DNA from: Acidaminococcus hominis
Lineage (GTDB): Bacteria; Bacillota; Negativicutes; Acidaminococcales; Acidaminococcaceae
Length of the DNA stretch: 42,016 nucleotides
Strand: one strand, 5' to 3'
NCBI RefSeq assembly: GCF_021044795.1
Contig: NZ_JAJNOP010000018.1
The notes under the pieces: generated by a model
The model's input: only the letters and a program-made list of their open reading frames with translations
Told to the model about the DNA's origin: nothing
The model's database searches: none
Translations under genes and position numbers: made by a program
Shown here: one piece after another, positions 8,334 through 15,908 of the stretch
Numbering within the stretch: the stretch's first letter is position 1
Layout: each line of letters starts with the position of its first letter

Positions 8334-9020
8334 ATGGGAATATTTCAATTTGTGAAGGGCAATCACTTTGCCCTTCCAGAAGCACAGGCAGAGCCTTTGC
8401 AGGAAGGGTTCCTGCTTCAGGAAAACAAGGCCGATGCCCAGGTCAGTGCCGAGCATATCCGGCCGGTGTTCGAGAACTATTTGGCCCTGCACCCCAAGGA
8501 GAGCCTCTTTTTCTTTTTGGAGGTGCCGCTAAAGAGCAATGAGGAAAAAATTCTCCAGGAACCCAAAGGGGATCAGCCCGGGATTATGGCGGGCACCCAT
8601 AATGGTGTATACTATCTGGACGCCATCGATGCCAAGGAGGCCCTGGACCTTCTGGAGGTGTTCGGGGACGTACTGGTAAACGATGGGCTGTCCGCCTTTG
8701 GCTTTGGCGGACCCCATTCGGAAATCGGCAAGTACAAGTATAACGAAATGCTCCTGCGGGACGATACGGAGGGCTGCCCCCTGAAGCAAATTTTCACCCT
8801 GCTGGGCATACCCCAGCGCCAGGACCTGGCCTTTGCGGACAACCTGTTTACCCAGGATAATCCTGGGGTGGGGGAACTGTATGCCGATGCCGAAGGCCGC
8901 ACCGTCTACGATGTGGTGGCAGCCCTGCAGCACGTGGGCCTCTACCAGGCGGAAATCCGGGAGGACCAGGAAGGCAAAACCGAGTTCTTGGCTGGTGACC
9001 CGGAGGAGGAGCAGCCCTAA
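8334..9020 (+). CDS. Uncharacterised 228-residue protein
   Basis: I do not recognise a family. The protein is soluble and acidic, with no signal peptide or membrane segment. Visible patterns are FFFLEVPLKSNEE, GTHNGVYYLDAID, FGDVLVNDGLSAFGFGG and IGKYKYNEMLLR, suggesting a mixed alpha/beta domain. The tail (LAGDPEEEQP) is acidic. ATG 8334 has GGGGGAGA 3-8 bases upstream and is preferred over an in-frame ATG at 8289 with no ribosome site. It lies alone between a terminator and the promoter of the next gene. Confidence 0.75.
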   Translation: MGIFQFVKGNHFALPEAQAEPLQEGFLLQENKADAQVSAEHIRPVFENYLALHPKESLFFFLEVPLKSNEEKILQEPKGDQPGIMAGTHNGVYYLDAIDAKEALDLLEVFGDVLVNDGLSAFGFGGPHSEIGKYKYNEMLLRDDTEGCPLKQIFTLLGIPQRQDLAFADNLFTQDNPGVGELYADAEGRTVYDVVAALQHVGLYQAEIREDQEGKTEFLAGDPEEEQP

Positions 9021-9060
9021 GGACTAGTTCCATACGGTTTAGGCATAGCAAAGGCAAAAC

Positions 9061-9098
9061 AATAAGCATTGGCTTATTGATTCCCCAACGTGTACAAT
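9061..9098 (+). promoter_or_regulatory. Promoter and palindrome upstream of the RibD-C-like gene
   Basis: A perfect inverted repeat AATAAGC (9061-9067) / GCTTATT (9072-9078) with loop ATTG overlaps a candidate -35 (TTGGCT, 9069-9074). An 18-bp spacer leads to TACAAT (9093-9098). The placement suggests a repressor operator; the regulator is unknown. Confidence 0.55.
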
Positions 9099-9127
9099 AA
9101 AAGGGAAAACACAAAGGAGGTTTCAAC

Positions 9128-9937
9128 ATGAACAAAACTGATCGCCCCTTTATTTTCTGCCATATGGAAACGTCCTTGGACGGAAAGATTATGGGCAAAT
9201 ATTTGTGGATTCCGGAAACCAACACGGAAAACGACGTGTTCTACAAGATGATTTTTGGACCCGAGGCCCGCTTCCAGTATGAAGCCACCTTAGAAGGCAG
9301 GATTACCATTGAAGATAACTACACCTATTACAAGAAACCGGAGCTGGATGAAAACGCAGCCCCCGTACCTGCCGGAGACTACCTGGCTCCCGGCGCTGCT
9401 TTGGGAGTGTACCAGTTGGTCATGGACACCCACGGCCGGATTTGCTGGCCGAAAAATACCCTGGAAGAAAGCGGCCGGACCATGCACGTGGTGGAAGTGC
9501 TGACGGAAGCTACCCCCAACGCCTATAAGGCCTACCTGCGCAGCCTGGGCATCAGCTACCTGATCTGCGGTACGGATAAGCCCGACCTAGAACTGCTGTG
9601 CAAAAAGGCAAAGGATCTGCTCCACGTGGAATCCATGATGCTGGCCGGCGGCGGTACCATCAACTGGTCCTTTGTCCAAGCCGGTCTGGTGGACGAAATG
9701 AGCATCGTCATGGCTCCGGCAGCCGACGGCAACCCGGACACCCAGCCCCTGTTTTTGGCTAAACCCGGCCTTTCCACCGATGCGCCAGTGGTCTTTAAAC
9801 TTCTGGACGTGGAAAAACTGGCGGACGATTTCCTGTGGCTCCACTATGCTGTAGGTCCCAAGAATACCTATGACTTTGACAATGATCCGGAATACAAGCA
9901 AGTGCAGGATAGAATCAAAGCTAACCGGGGAAAATAA
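9128..9937 (+). CDS. RibD C-terminal / dihydrofolate reductase-like protein
   Basis: A 269-residue protein with the DHFR-like fold of the RibD reductase domain: an N-terminal strand FIFCHMETSLDGKIMG (substrate loop with SLDG), a central YLICGTDKPDLE, and MLAGGGTINWSFVQAGLVDEM, the NADPH-binding glycine motif. It lacks the RibD deaminase domain, and no riboflavin genes are nearby, so a general NADPH-dependent reductase is likelier than a riboflavin role. AAAGGAGG lies 9 bases before ATG. It has its own promoter with a palindrome and a terminator, so it is monocistronic. Confidence 0.85.
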   Translation: MNKTDRPFIFCHMETSLDGKIMGKYLWIPETNTENDVFYKMIFGPEARFQYEATLEGRITIEDNYTYYKKPELDENAAPVPAGDYLAPGAALGVYQLVMDTHGRICWPKNTLEESGRTMHVVEVLTEATPNAYKAYLRSLGISYLICGTDKPDLELLCKKAKDLLHVESMMLAGGGTINWSFVQAGLVDEMSIVMAPAADGNPDTQPLFLAKPGLSTDAPVVFKLLDVEKLADDFLWLHYAVGPKNTYDFDNDPEYKQVQDRIKANRGK

Positions 9938-9957
9938 AACGTAACCACTGCATTTTG

Positions 9958-10002
9958 CGAGGGTCTGTGCAAGGCGATTGCCTTTGTGCAGGCCCTCGTT
10001 TT
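9958..10002 (+). terminator. Intrinsic terminator after the RibD-C-like gene
   Basis: CGAGGG (9958-9963) pairs with CCCTCG (9993-9998) around an imperfect inner stem, followed by TTTT. Confidence 0.75.
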
Positions 10003-10070
10003 CTGTTTTCTGGCCTCTTGCAAGGCTTGCCGTACCCTGTTTCGGATTGTTCGGCCTTTGTTCTGCCCCC

Positions 10071-10099
10071 TTGCCCAAAGCCTTTTCCACGCTTATAAT
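10071..10099 (+). promoter_or_regulatory. Promoter of the Nudix gene
   Basis: TTGCCC (10071-10076), 17-bp spacer, TATAAT (10094-10099); 29 bases separate the -10 from the ATG. Confidence 0.7.
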
Positions 10100-10128
10100 A
10101 GAAGCATTATGAAAAGGCGGTGAATTGG

Positions 10129-10626
10129 ATGGAATTGTGGGACATTTATGACAGCAATAAGCAGCCTACCGGCCGCACCATGAAACGGAACGACTGGCAT
10201 ATGCAGGACGGAGATTACCACCTGACCGTGCTGGCCCTGGTGAAGACCCCGGAGGGCCGGCTGCTGATTACCCAGCGCAAAGCCGATAAAGAATGGGCAC
10301 CCCTGAAATGGGAGATTCCCGGCGGCGGCGTGCGGGCCGGCGAAACCTCGGAAGAAGCCGTTTTGCGGGAAGTACAGGAAGAAACAGGTTTAAAAGTATT
10401 AAAGGAACAAGGCAAATTAATCCATACATACCGGAACGATAGTCCGGAAGAACACAATAATTATTTCGTAGATATCTACCAGTTTATCCTGCCTTTTACC
10501 GCATCAGACGTGCATATCCAGGAAGATGAAGTCGAAACGTTCGAGATTTCAACCATCGATAATGTTCGGAAAATCGGAGAAAATGACGACTTTTTGCACT
10601 ACAAACGATTAAAAAATCTATTATAA
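10129..10626 (+). CDS. Nudix hydrolase
   Basis: A 165-residue protein with a complete Nudix box in the middle: GGGVRAGETSEEAVLREVQ followed by EETGL, fitting GX5EX7REUXEEXGU. The N-terminus (ELWDIYDSNKQPTGR) is typical of the isopentenyl-diphosphate isomerase-like/YfcD-type branch, which cleaves nucleoside diphosphates linked to another moiety; the substrate here is unknown. ATG 10129 is chosen over GTG 10120 because AAAGGCGG is 8 bases before the ATG and too close to the GTG. The second half of the gene is more AT-rich than the first. The 3-hydroxyacyl-CoA dehydrogenase starts 37 bp downstream. Confidence 0.9.
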   Translation: MELWDIYDSNKQPTGRTMKRNDWHMQDGDYHLTVLALVKTPEGRLLITQRKADKEWAPLKWEIPGGGVRAGETSEEAVLREVQEETGLKVLKEQGKLIHTYRNDSPEEHNNYFVDIYQFILPFTASDVHIQEDEVETFEISTIDNVRKIGENDDFLHYKRLKNLL

Positions 10627-10663
10627 CAATTCTGCATACTGAAAAGAGAAAGAAGTCTTACTC

Positions 10664-11560
10664 ATGAAAATTGCAAGAATTACCATTGCCGGTGCCGGCA
10701 CCATGGGCTACTCCATGGCCGAAATCTTTGCCCGTTTTGGCTACCAGGTGATTCTCTGGAACCATCGCCAGGCTACCCTGGATAAAGCCAAAACCAAGAT
10801 TGCCCCGGAAGCAGCGGACAAAATTACCTACACGACGGACAAGGCCGCTTTTGCGGACTGCGACCTGATTGTGGAAAATATCGTGGAAGACCTGGCCATC
10901 AAGCTGGATTTCTACAAGGAAATCTCTGCCCTGGCCCGGAAGGACACCCTGATTGCTACCAATACTTCCGGCCTGTCCATCAACAAGCTGGCAGAGGCCG
11001 TGCAGGGGCCGCAACGGTTCCTGGGTATGCATTGGTTCAATCCGCCTACGCTGATTCCTCTGATTGAAATCATCAAAAATGACAAGACCAGCCCGGAAAC
11101 CGCCCAGGCCATCTACGACCTGGCTCTGGCCATCCAAAAGAAGCCGGCAGTCATCGAAAAGGACGTGCCGGGCTTTGCTGCCAACCGGATTCAGCTGGCA
11201 GTGGTCCGGGAAGTCTGCCATATGGTGGAGCAGGGGGTGGTCAGTGCCGAAGCCGCCGATGCCGTCATGAAGTACGGCCTGGGCTTCCGCTGGGCCTGCC
11301 TGGGACCTTTGGAAACCATGGATTTTGGCGGCCTGGATATCTTTGCCGGGGTCAGTTCTTATCTGATGCCGGACCTGGCTGACGGCCACGAAGTGCCGAC
11401 CATTCTCAAAGAAAAGGTGGACCGAGGTGACCTGGGGGTCAAGACCGGCAAAGGCTTTTACGACTACAGCAGCGGACGGGGAGAGGCGGCCAAGAAGGAG
11501 CGGGATAAAAAGCTCCAGGCCGTATTCCAGGCCCTGTACGCGGCGAATAAAGCGAACTAA
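10664..11560 (+). CDS. 3-hydroxyacyl-CoA (3-hydroxybutyryl-CoA) dehydrogenase
   Basis: A 298-residue NAD-dependent dehydrogenase of the single-domain bacterial type. Motifs: dinucleotide fold IAGAGTMGYSMAEIFARFG at the N-terminus, NTSGLSINKLAE, the catalytic-His region GMHWFNPP, and DVPGFAANRIQ leading into the helical dimerisation domain; the C-terminus has GVKTGKGFYDYS. It interconverts 3-hydroxyacyl-CoA and 3-oxoacyl-CoA, as in butyrate-type fermentations. No thiolase or crotonase gene is adjacent, so the pathway is inferred. It precedes the FNR-like regulator by 91 bp and may be cotranscribed with it. The ribosome site (AGAGAAAG) is weak. Confidence 0.9.
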   Translation: MKIARITIAGAGTMGYSMAEIFARFGYQVILWNHRQATLDKAKTKIAPEAADKITYTTDKAAFADCDLIVENIVEDLAIKLDFYKEISALARKDTLIATNTSGLSINKLAEAVQGPQRFLGMHWFNPPTLIPLIEIIKNDKTSPETAQAIYDLALAIQKKPAVIEKDVPGFAANRIQLAVVREVCHMVEQGVVSAEAADAVMKYGLGFRWACLGPLETMDFGGLDIFAGVSSYLMPDLADGHEVPTILKEKVDRGDLGVKTGKGFYDYSSGRGEAAKKERDKKLQAVFQALYAANKAN

Positions 11561-11651
11561 CGAAGTACTGCCAGACCGGCTTAGCTGGTTCAGGCAGCAG
11601 GCTGCGGGCCTATACCGCCGGCAGCCTTGGCAAGAAAGGGGGGACCAGGGA

Positions 11652-12344
11652 TTGTCCGAACGGATACCCATCCAATGTGAGGACTGCGGAGATTCCTGTC
11701 TGGAACACGTAGATTTCCTGGCGGGCCTGCCGGAAGAGAAAGTCCGGGGGCTCATGGCGCTGGCCCTGCGCAAGAAACAGAAAAAGGGCAGTTATATTTT
11801 CCAAGAAGATACGCCGGTGGATGCCATCTATGTAATCCACAAGGGGCGTGTAAAACTCAGTACCTACGACGGGGACGGCCGGGAGCAGATTGTAGGCATT
11901 TTTGCCGACCATGACACCATCTGGGAAGGGGCCTTTATTGACGGCAGCGTATTTCCTTATGGGGCCATGTGCCTGACGGATGTGGACTACTGCAAGCTAT
12001 ACCTGAAAGATTTTGAACGGGAAATCCAGGAGCCGGAGATCGCGCTGAAGATTATTGGCCTCTTGAGCAAAAAACTCCACGACGCCAACCAGCGTAACCT
12101 GCTGCTGTCCATTGCTGAGCCCAAGGCCCGGATTGCCGGTTTTTTAGACTATCTCTACCGGCATCAGGCCGGGGACCTGGTGACCCTGCGCCTGGACGAC
12201 ATTGCCGCCAGCGTGCGCCTGCGGCCCGAGACCATCAGCCGGAAGCTCCAGGAGCTGGAACGGGAGGGTCTGATAAAGAAAGTGGGCCAAAGTGGTATGC
12301 AGCTTTTGAATGCTGCCGGGCTGAAAGCCTTGGCCAAACCCTAA
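11652..12344 (+). CDS. Crp/Fnr-family regulator, FNR-like with N-terminal cysteines
   Basis: A 230-residue protein from TTG 11652; AAGGGGGG lies upstream at workable spacing, and an open frame upstream overlaps the previous gene and has no homology. The N-terminus has Cys9, Cys12 and Cys16 (CEDCGDSC); Cys114 aligns by eye with E. coli FNR Cys122, so an oxygen-sensing Fe-S cluster is plausible. The cyclic-nucleotide-binding-like beta roll follows, then a helix-turn-helix with ETISR, matching the E-x-x-S-R residues with which FNR reads TTGAT. Perfect TTGAT-N4-ATCAA boxes lie directly downstream before pflA and before pflB. A terminator follows. Confidence 0.87.
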   Translation: MSERIPIQCEDCGDSCLEHVDFLAGLPEEKVRGLMALALRKKQKKGSYIFQEDTPVDAIYVIHKGRVKLSTYDGDGREQIVGIFADHDTIWEGAFIDGSVFPYGAMCLTDVDYCKLYLKDFEREIQEPEIALKIIGLLSKKLHDANQRNLLLSIAEPKARIAGFLDYLYRHQAGDLVTLRLDDIAASVRLRPETISRKLQELEREGLIKKVGQSGMQLLNAAGLKALAKP

Positions 12345-12351
12345 GGAATGT

Positions 12352-12365
12352 TTGATTGTAATCAA
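12352..12365. promoter_or_regulatory. FNR-type box upstream of pflA
   Basis: TTGATTGTAATCAA is a perfect TTGAT-N4-ATCAA palindrome. Its centre is 34.5 bp from the last base of a TAAAAT -10 (12388-12393), giving a class II position near -41.5. An alternative sigma-70 promoter, TTGACA (12374-12379) with 17 bp to TATATA (12397-12402), overlaps. Confidence 0.88.
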
Positions 12366-12387
12366 AGATTCCGTTGACAAAATTTAG

Positions 12388-12402
12388 TAAAATGGCTATA
12401 TA
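12388..12402 (+). promoter_or_regulatory. pflA -10 region(s)
   Basis: TAAAAT at 12388-12393 fits the FNR box geometry. TATATA at 12397-12402 fits the TTGACA at 12374-12379 with a 17-bp spacer. Both lie in the left arm of the terminator-like hairpin. Confidence 0.55.
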
Positions 12403-12450
12403 AAGGGGAGGGGTTGGACCCTCACCCCCAATATATAGCCATTTTGTTTT
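12389..12450 (+). terminator. Terminator-like hairpin between the FNR-like gene and pflA
   Basis: A perfect 14-bp outer stem (12389-12402 with 12432-12445) encloses a GC-rich imperfect inner stem (GGGGAGGG against CCCTCACCCC) and is followed by GTTTT. RNA reading through from the regulator would form the whole hairpin. RNA started near 12400 would lack almost all of the left outer arm. Confidence 0.75.
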
Positions 12451-12466
12451 ACCAGGAGGTATAAAG

Positions 12467-13198
12467 ATGGTAAAAGGACGGATTCACTCCATTGAATCCT
12501 TTGGGTCCGTAGATGGGCCTGGGACCCGCTTCATTATTTTCGTACAGGGGTGCAGCCTTCGCTGCCTATACTGCCACAATGCGGACACCTGGAATCTGGC
12601 AGGCGGTCAGGAAAAGACGGCCGACGAACTGCTGAATCAGGCGGAACGCTATCGTCCCTACTGGGGACCGGAAGGCGGTATAACCGTGAGCGGCGGTGAG
12701 CCCCTGCTGCAATTAGATTTTCTTTTGGAACTGTTCCAGAAAGCCAAGGCAAGAGGCATCGGCACCTGTATCGACACGGCCGGTCAGCCCTTTACCCGGG
12801 AAGAGCCGTTTTTTGGCAAATTCCAGCAGCTGATGGAACTGACGGATATCCTGCTGATGGATATCAAGCACATTGACCCGGCAGCCCACAAAAAGCTCAC
12901 TGGCAAGGACAATGCCAACATTGTGGACCTGTTCCATTACCTGGCAGAAATCGGCAAACCCATCTGGGTGCGTCAGGTACTGGTGCCCGGCTATACGGAC
13001 GGCGAAGCGGATCTCCGGAAGACCCGGGAATTCATCGCCAGCCTGCCCAATGTGCAGAAGGTGGAAGTGCTGCCCTACCACAGTATGGGCCAGTACAAAT
13101 GGGAAACCCTGGGACTGCCTTACGTACTCAAAGACGTAAAGCCACCCACGCCGGAACAAACGGAATGGGCCCAGAAGATCCTGGATGGACGGGGTTAA
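12467..13198 (+). CDS. pflA: Pyruvate formate-lyase activating enzyme
   Basis: A 243-residue radical SAM enzyme that installs the glycyl radical on PflB using S-adenosylmethionine. The cluster motif is CSLRCLYC (Cys29, Cys33, Cys36), preceded by SFGSVDGPGTRFIIFVQG, which is diagnostic for PFL activases. TVSGGEPLLQ and LLMDIKHIDP follow, then VLVPGYTDG and VEVLPYHSMGQYKWE. The length matches the E. coli enzyme. CAGGAGG lies 9 bases before ATG. It sits 112 bp before pflB with a separate FNR box, so the two are probably coregulated rather than strictly one operon. Confidence 0.96.
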   Translation: MVKGRIHSIESFGSVDGPGTRFIIFVQGCSLRCLYCHNADTWNLAGGQEKTADELLNQAERYRPYWGPEGGITVSGGEPLLQLDFLLELFQKAKARGIGTCIDTAGQPFTREEPFFGKFQQLMELTDILLMDIKHIDPAAHKKLTGKDNANIVDLFHYLAEIGKPIWVRQVLVPGYTDGEADLRKTREFIASLPNVQKVEVLPYHSMGQYKWETLGLPYVLKDVKPPTPEQTEWAQKILDGRG

Positions 13199-13218
13199 CA
13201 TCGGTTTGAATGTAAACT

Positions 13219-13260
13219 TTGATTCAAATCAAGGAAACCCGGCGGCAAGAAAGTTAGAAT
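13219..13260 (+). promoter_or_regulatory. FNR-type box and -10 of pflB
   Basis: TTGATTCAAATCAA (13219-13232) is a perfect FNR-type palindrome. The -10 candidate TAGAAT (13255-13260) ends 34.5 bp from its centre, the same geometry as at pflA. A degenerate second box (TTGAATGTAAACTT) lies just upstream. Confidence 0.87.
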
Positions 13261-13310
13261 AAACCCATCGAGAACGGAAGACAAACAAAAACATTTTAAG
13301 GAGGATTTTC

Positions 13311-15590
13311 ATGAACAGCATTACCCAAAGCATGGCATGGAGAGGCTTCAAAGGCGAAAAATGGACCGACGATGTAGACGTTAGAGAGTTCATCCAAAAG
13401 AACTACACCCCCTACGACGGGGATGAAAGCTTCTTGGCTGGTCCTACCGAAGCCACCGATAAACTGTGGGGCAAAGTACAGGAACTGCAAAAAGAAGAAC
13501 GGGCAAAAGGCGGCGTTCTGGACTGCGAAACTGAAGTGGTTTCCAGCCTGACTGCTTACGGCCCTGGCTATATTGACGAATCCCTGAAGGATCTGGAACA
13601 AGTGGTTGGCCTGCAAACCGACAAACCCCTGAAACGTGCCTTCATGCCTTACGGCGGTATCAAAATGGCGGAAGAAGCTGCAGAAACCTACGGCTATCAC
13701 GTAAACCCCAAGTTCCACAAAATCTTCAACGAATACCACAAAACCCATAACCAGGCAGTATTTGATGCCTACACCCCGGAAATGAAGCGTGCCCGTCACA
13801 GCCACATCGTTACCGGCCTGCCCGACACCTACGGCCGCGGCCGTATCGTTGGCGACTACAGAAGAGTAGCCCTGTACGGTATCGATTTCCTGATTGAGAA
13901 GAAAAAAGCTGACCTGGCTATCTGCGGCTGCGGCATGATGACCGACGACATTATCCGTCAACGGGAAGAACTGGCTGAACAGATCCGTGCCCTGGGCCAA
14001 ATGAAAGAAATGGCTGCAGTTTATGGCTTCGACATTTCCAAACCGGCCACCAACGCCAAAGAAGCTGTACAATGGCTGTACTTCGGCTACCTGGCTGCCA
14101 TCAAAACCCAGAACGGCGCTGCCATGAGCGTAGGCCGTATCTCCACCTTCCTGGATATCTACATCACCCGTGACCTGAAGGAAGGCACCCTCACCGAACA
14201 GGAAGCCCAGGAACTGATCGACCATCTGACCCTGAAATTCCGCATGGTGAAATTCGCCCGTATTCCTTCCTACAACCAGCTGTTCTCCGGCGACCCTGTA
14301 TGGGCTACCCTGGAAGTAGCCGGCATTGGTATGGACGGCCGTCACATGGTTACCAAGAACGACTACCGCTTCCTGCATACCCTGGAAGACATGGGTCCTT
14401 CTCCTGAACCCAACCTGACCGTGCTGTATTCCTCCCAGCTGCCCAGCAACTTCAAGAAATACGCTGCCCATATCTCCGTCACCACTTCCTCCATCCAATA
14501 CGAAAATGATGACGTGATGAAACCCGTTTGGGGCGACGACTACAGCATCTGCTGCTGCGTATCCGCTACCCAGACCGGTAAGGAAATGCAGTTCTTCGGC
14601 GCCAGAGCCAACCTGGGCAAATGCCTGCTGTATGCCATCAATGGCGGTAAGGACGAAAAATTCCTGACCAAAGACGGCAAACATATGCAGGTAGGTCCGG
14701 AATACGCTCCCATCACCTCTGAAGTGCTGGACTACGATGAAGTTATGCATAAATACGATCTGATGATGGACTGGCTGGCTGGCCTGTATGTCAACATCCT
14801 GAACCTGATCCAATACATGCACGACAAATACTACTACGAAGCTGCCCAAATGGCCCTGATCGATACCGATGTAAGAAGAACCTTCGCTACCGGTATTGCA
14901 GGCTTCTCCCATGTAGTTGACTCCCTGTGCGCCATTAAATACGCCAAGGTTTCCACCGTGCGTGACGAATCCGGCCTGGTTGTGGACTATAAGATTGAAG
15001 GGGACTTCCCGCGCTTCGGCAACGACGATCCCCGGGCTGACGAAATTGCAGTATGGCTGCTGAAGACCTTCATGAACAAGATCCGCAAGTACCATACCTA
15101 CCGCAACTCCGAACCCACCACCTCCATCCTGACCATTACCTCCAACGTAGTATATGGCAAGGCTACCGGCGCTATGCCTGACGGCAGAAAAGCCTACGCT
15201 CCGTTTGCACCTGGCGCTAACCCCGCCTACGGCGCAGAACAAAACGGCCTCTTGGCTTCCCTGAACTCCGTAGCCAAACTGCCGTACGAATACGCTCTGG
15301 ATGGTATCTCCAACACCCAGACCATCAGCCCTGAAACCCTGGGCCACAGCGAACCCGAACAAAAGGAATCCCTGGTACGGGTTATGGACGGTTACTTTGA
15401 CCAAGGCGCTCACCACCTGAACGTAAACGTGTTCGGCGTGGAAAAACTCATCGACTGCATGGAACATCCGGAAAAACCTGAATACGCCAACTTCACCATC
15501 CGCGTATCCGGTTACGCCGTGAAATTCATCGACCTGACCAAAGAACAACAGCTGGACGTTATCGCCCGGAGAGCCCACAAGGCCATGTAA
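13311..15590 (+). CDS. pflB: Formate C-acetyltransferase (pyruvate formate-lyase)
   Basis: A 759-residue cytoplasmic glycyl-radical enzyme that converts pyruvate and CoA to acetyl-CoA and formate. The tandem catalytic cysteines lie in SICCCVSATQTG (about residues 411-414), and the C-terminal radical loop is IRVSGYAVKF, with the radical Gly about 26 residues from the end. The length matches the E. coli enzyme. Codon choice is strongly biased (GAA, AAA, ATC, CTG), as in highly expressed genes. AAGGAGG precedes the ATG. It is regulated by the upstream FNR-type box and followed by a strong terminator. Confidence 0.98.
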   Translation: MNSITQSMAWRGFKGEKWTDDVDVREFIQKNYTPYDGDESFLAGPTEATDKLWGKVQELQKEERAKGGVLDCETEVVSSLTAYGPGYIDESLKDLEQVVGLQTDKPLKRAFMPYGGIKMAEEAAETYGYHVNPKFHKIFNEYHKTHNQAVFDAYTPEMKRARHSHIVTGLPDTYGRGRIVGDYRRVALYGIDFLIEKKKADLAICGCGMMTDDIIRQREELAEQIRALGQMKEMAAVYGFDISKPATNAKEAVQWLYFGYLAAIKTQNGAAMSVGRISTFLDIYITRDLKEGTLTEQEAQELIDHLTLKFRMVKFARIPSYNQLFSGDPVWATLEVAGIGMDGRHMVTKNDYRFLHTLEDMGPSPEPNLTVLYSSQLPSNFKKYAAHISVTTSSIQYENDDVMKPVWGDDYSICCCVSATQTGKEMQFFGARANLGKCLLYAINGGKDEKFLTKDGKHMQVGPEYAPITSEVLDYDEVMHKYDLMMDWLAGLYVNILNLIQYMHDKYYYEAAQMALIDTDVRRTFATGIAGFSHVVDSLCAIKYAKVSTVRDESGLVVDYKIEGDFPRFGNDDPRADEIAVWLLKTFMNKIRKYHTYRNSEPTTSILTITSNVVYGKATGAMPDGRKAYAPFAPGANPAYGAEQNGLLASLNSVAKLPYEYALDGISNTQTISPETLGHSEPEQKESLVRVMDGYFDQGAHHLNVNVFGVEKLIDCMEHPEKPEYANFTIRVSGYAVKFIDLTKEQQLDVIARRAHKAM

Positions 15591-15628
15591 GAAACCGCCT
15601 TCTTTTGAAGGTTGGAAATAGAATAAAA

Positions 15629-15673
15629 GGCAGTCCCCTGAAACCAGAACGGTTTTGGGGGACTGCTTTTTTT
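15629..15673 (+). terminator. pflB terminator
   Basis: GCAGTCCCC (15630-15638) pairs with GGGGACTGC (15658-15666), with an inner AAACC/GGTTT stem, and is followed by seven Ts. Confidence 0.92.
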
Positions 15674-15846
15674 GTCGTTAATGTTGGGGTGGCACTGCCG
15701 GGTGCAAGGGCAGCTGTAACCTTGCTTTGCAGGACAGACCGGTCGGCAGGGGAGGGGGAATGCACCCTTTCTCGACTCCTTAGGGCCAAGAGTCTGCGGC
15801 CCGATGCTTTATTACTACTTAACTGCATGAACCAAGGTGAATATAA

Positions 15847-15883
15847 AAAAGAACCGTACGATCAGCTCTCGTACGGTTCTTTT
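15847..15883 (-). terminator. Terminator of the DAACS symporter gene
   Basis: A perfect 15-bp stem (15847-15861 with 15869-15883) with A and T runs on both sides, so it can act in either direction. It lies just beyond the stop of the minus-strand transporter. The 15674-15846 interval shows nothing else. Confidence 0.85.
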
Positions 15884-15908
15884 AGATTTAATTTTCTAAA
15901 TTTCTTTC

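Noticed and set aside
13296..15578. 760-codon open frame on the minus strand
   Set aside because: It is the antisense shadow of pflB, created by strong codon bias. It has no ribosome site and no family resemblance.
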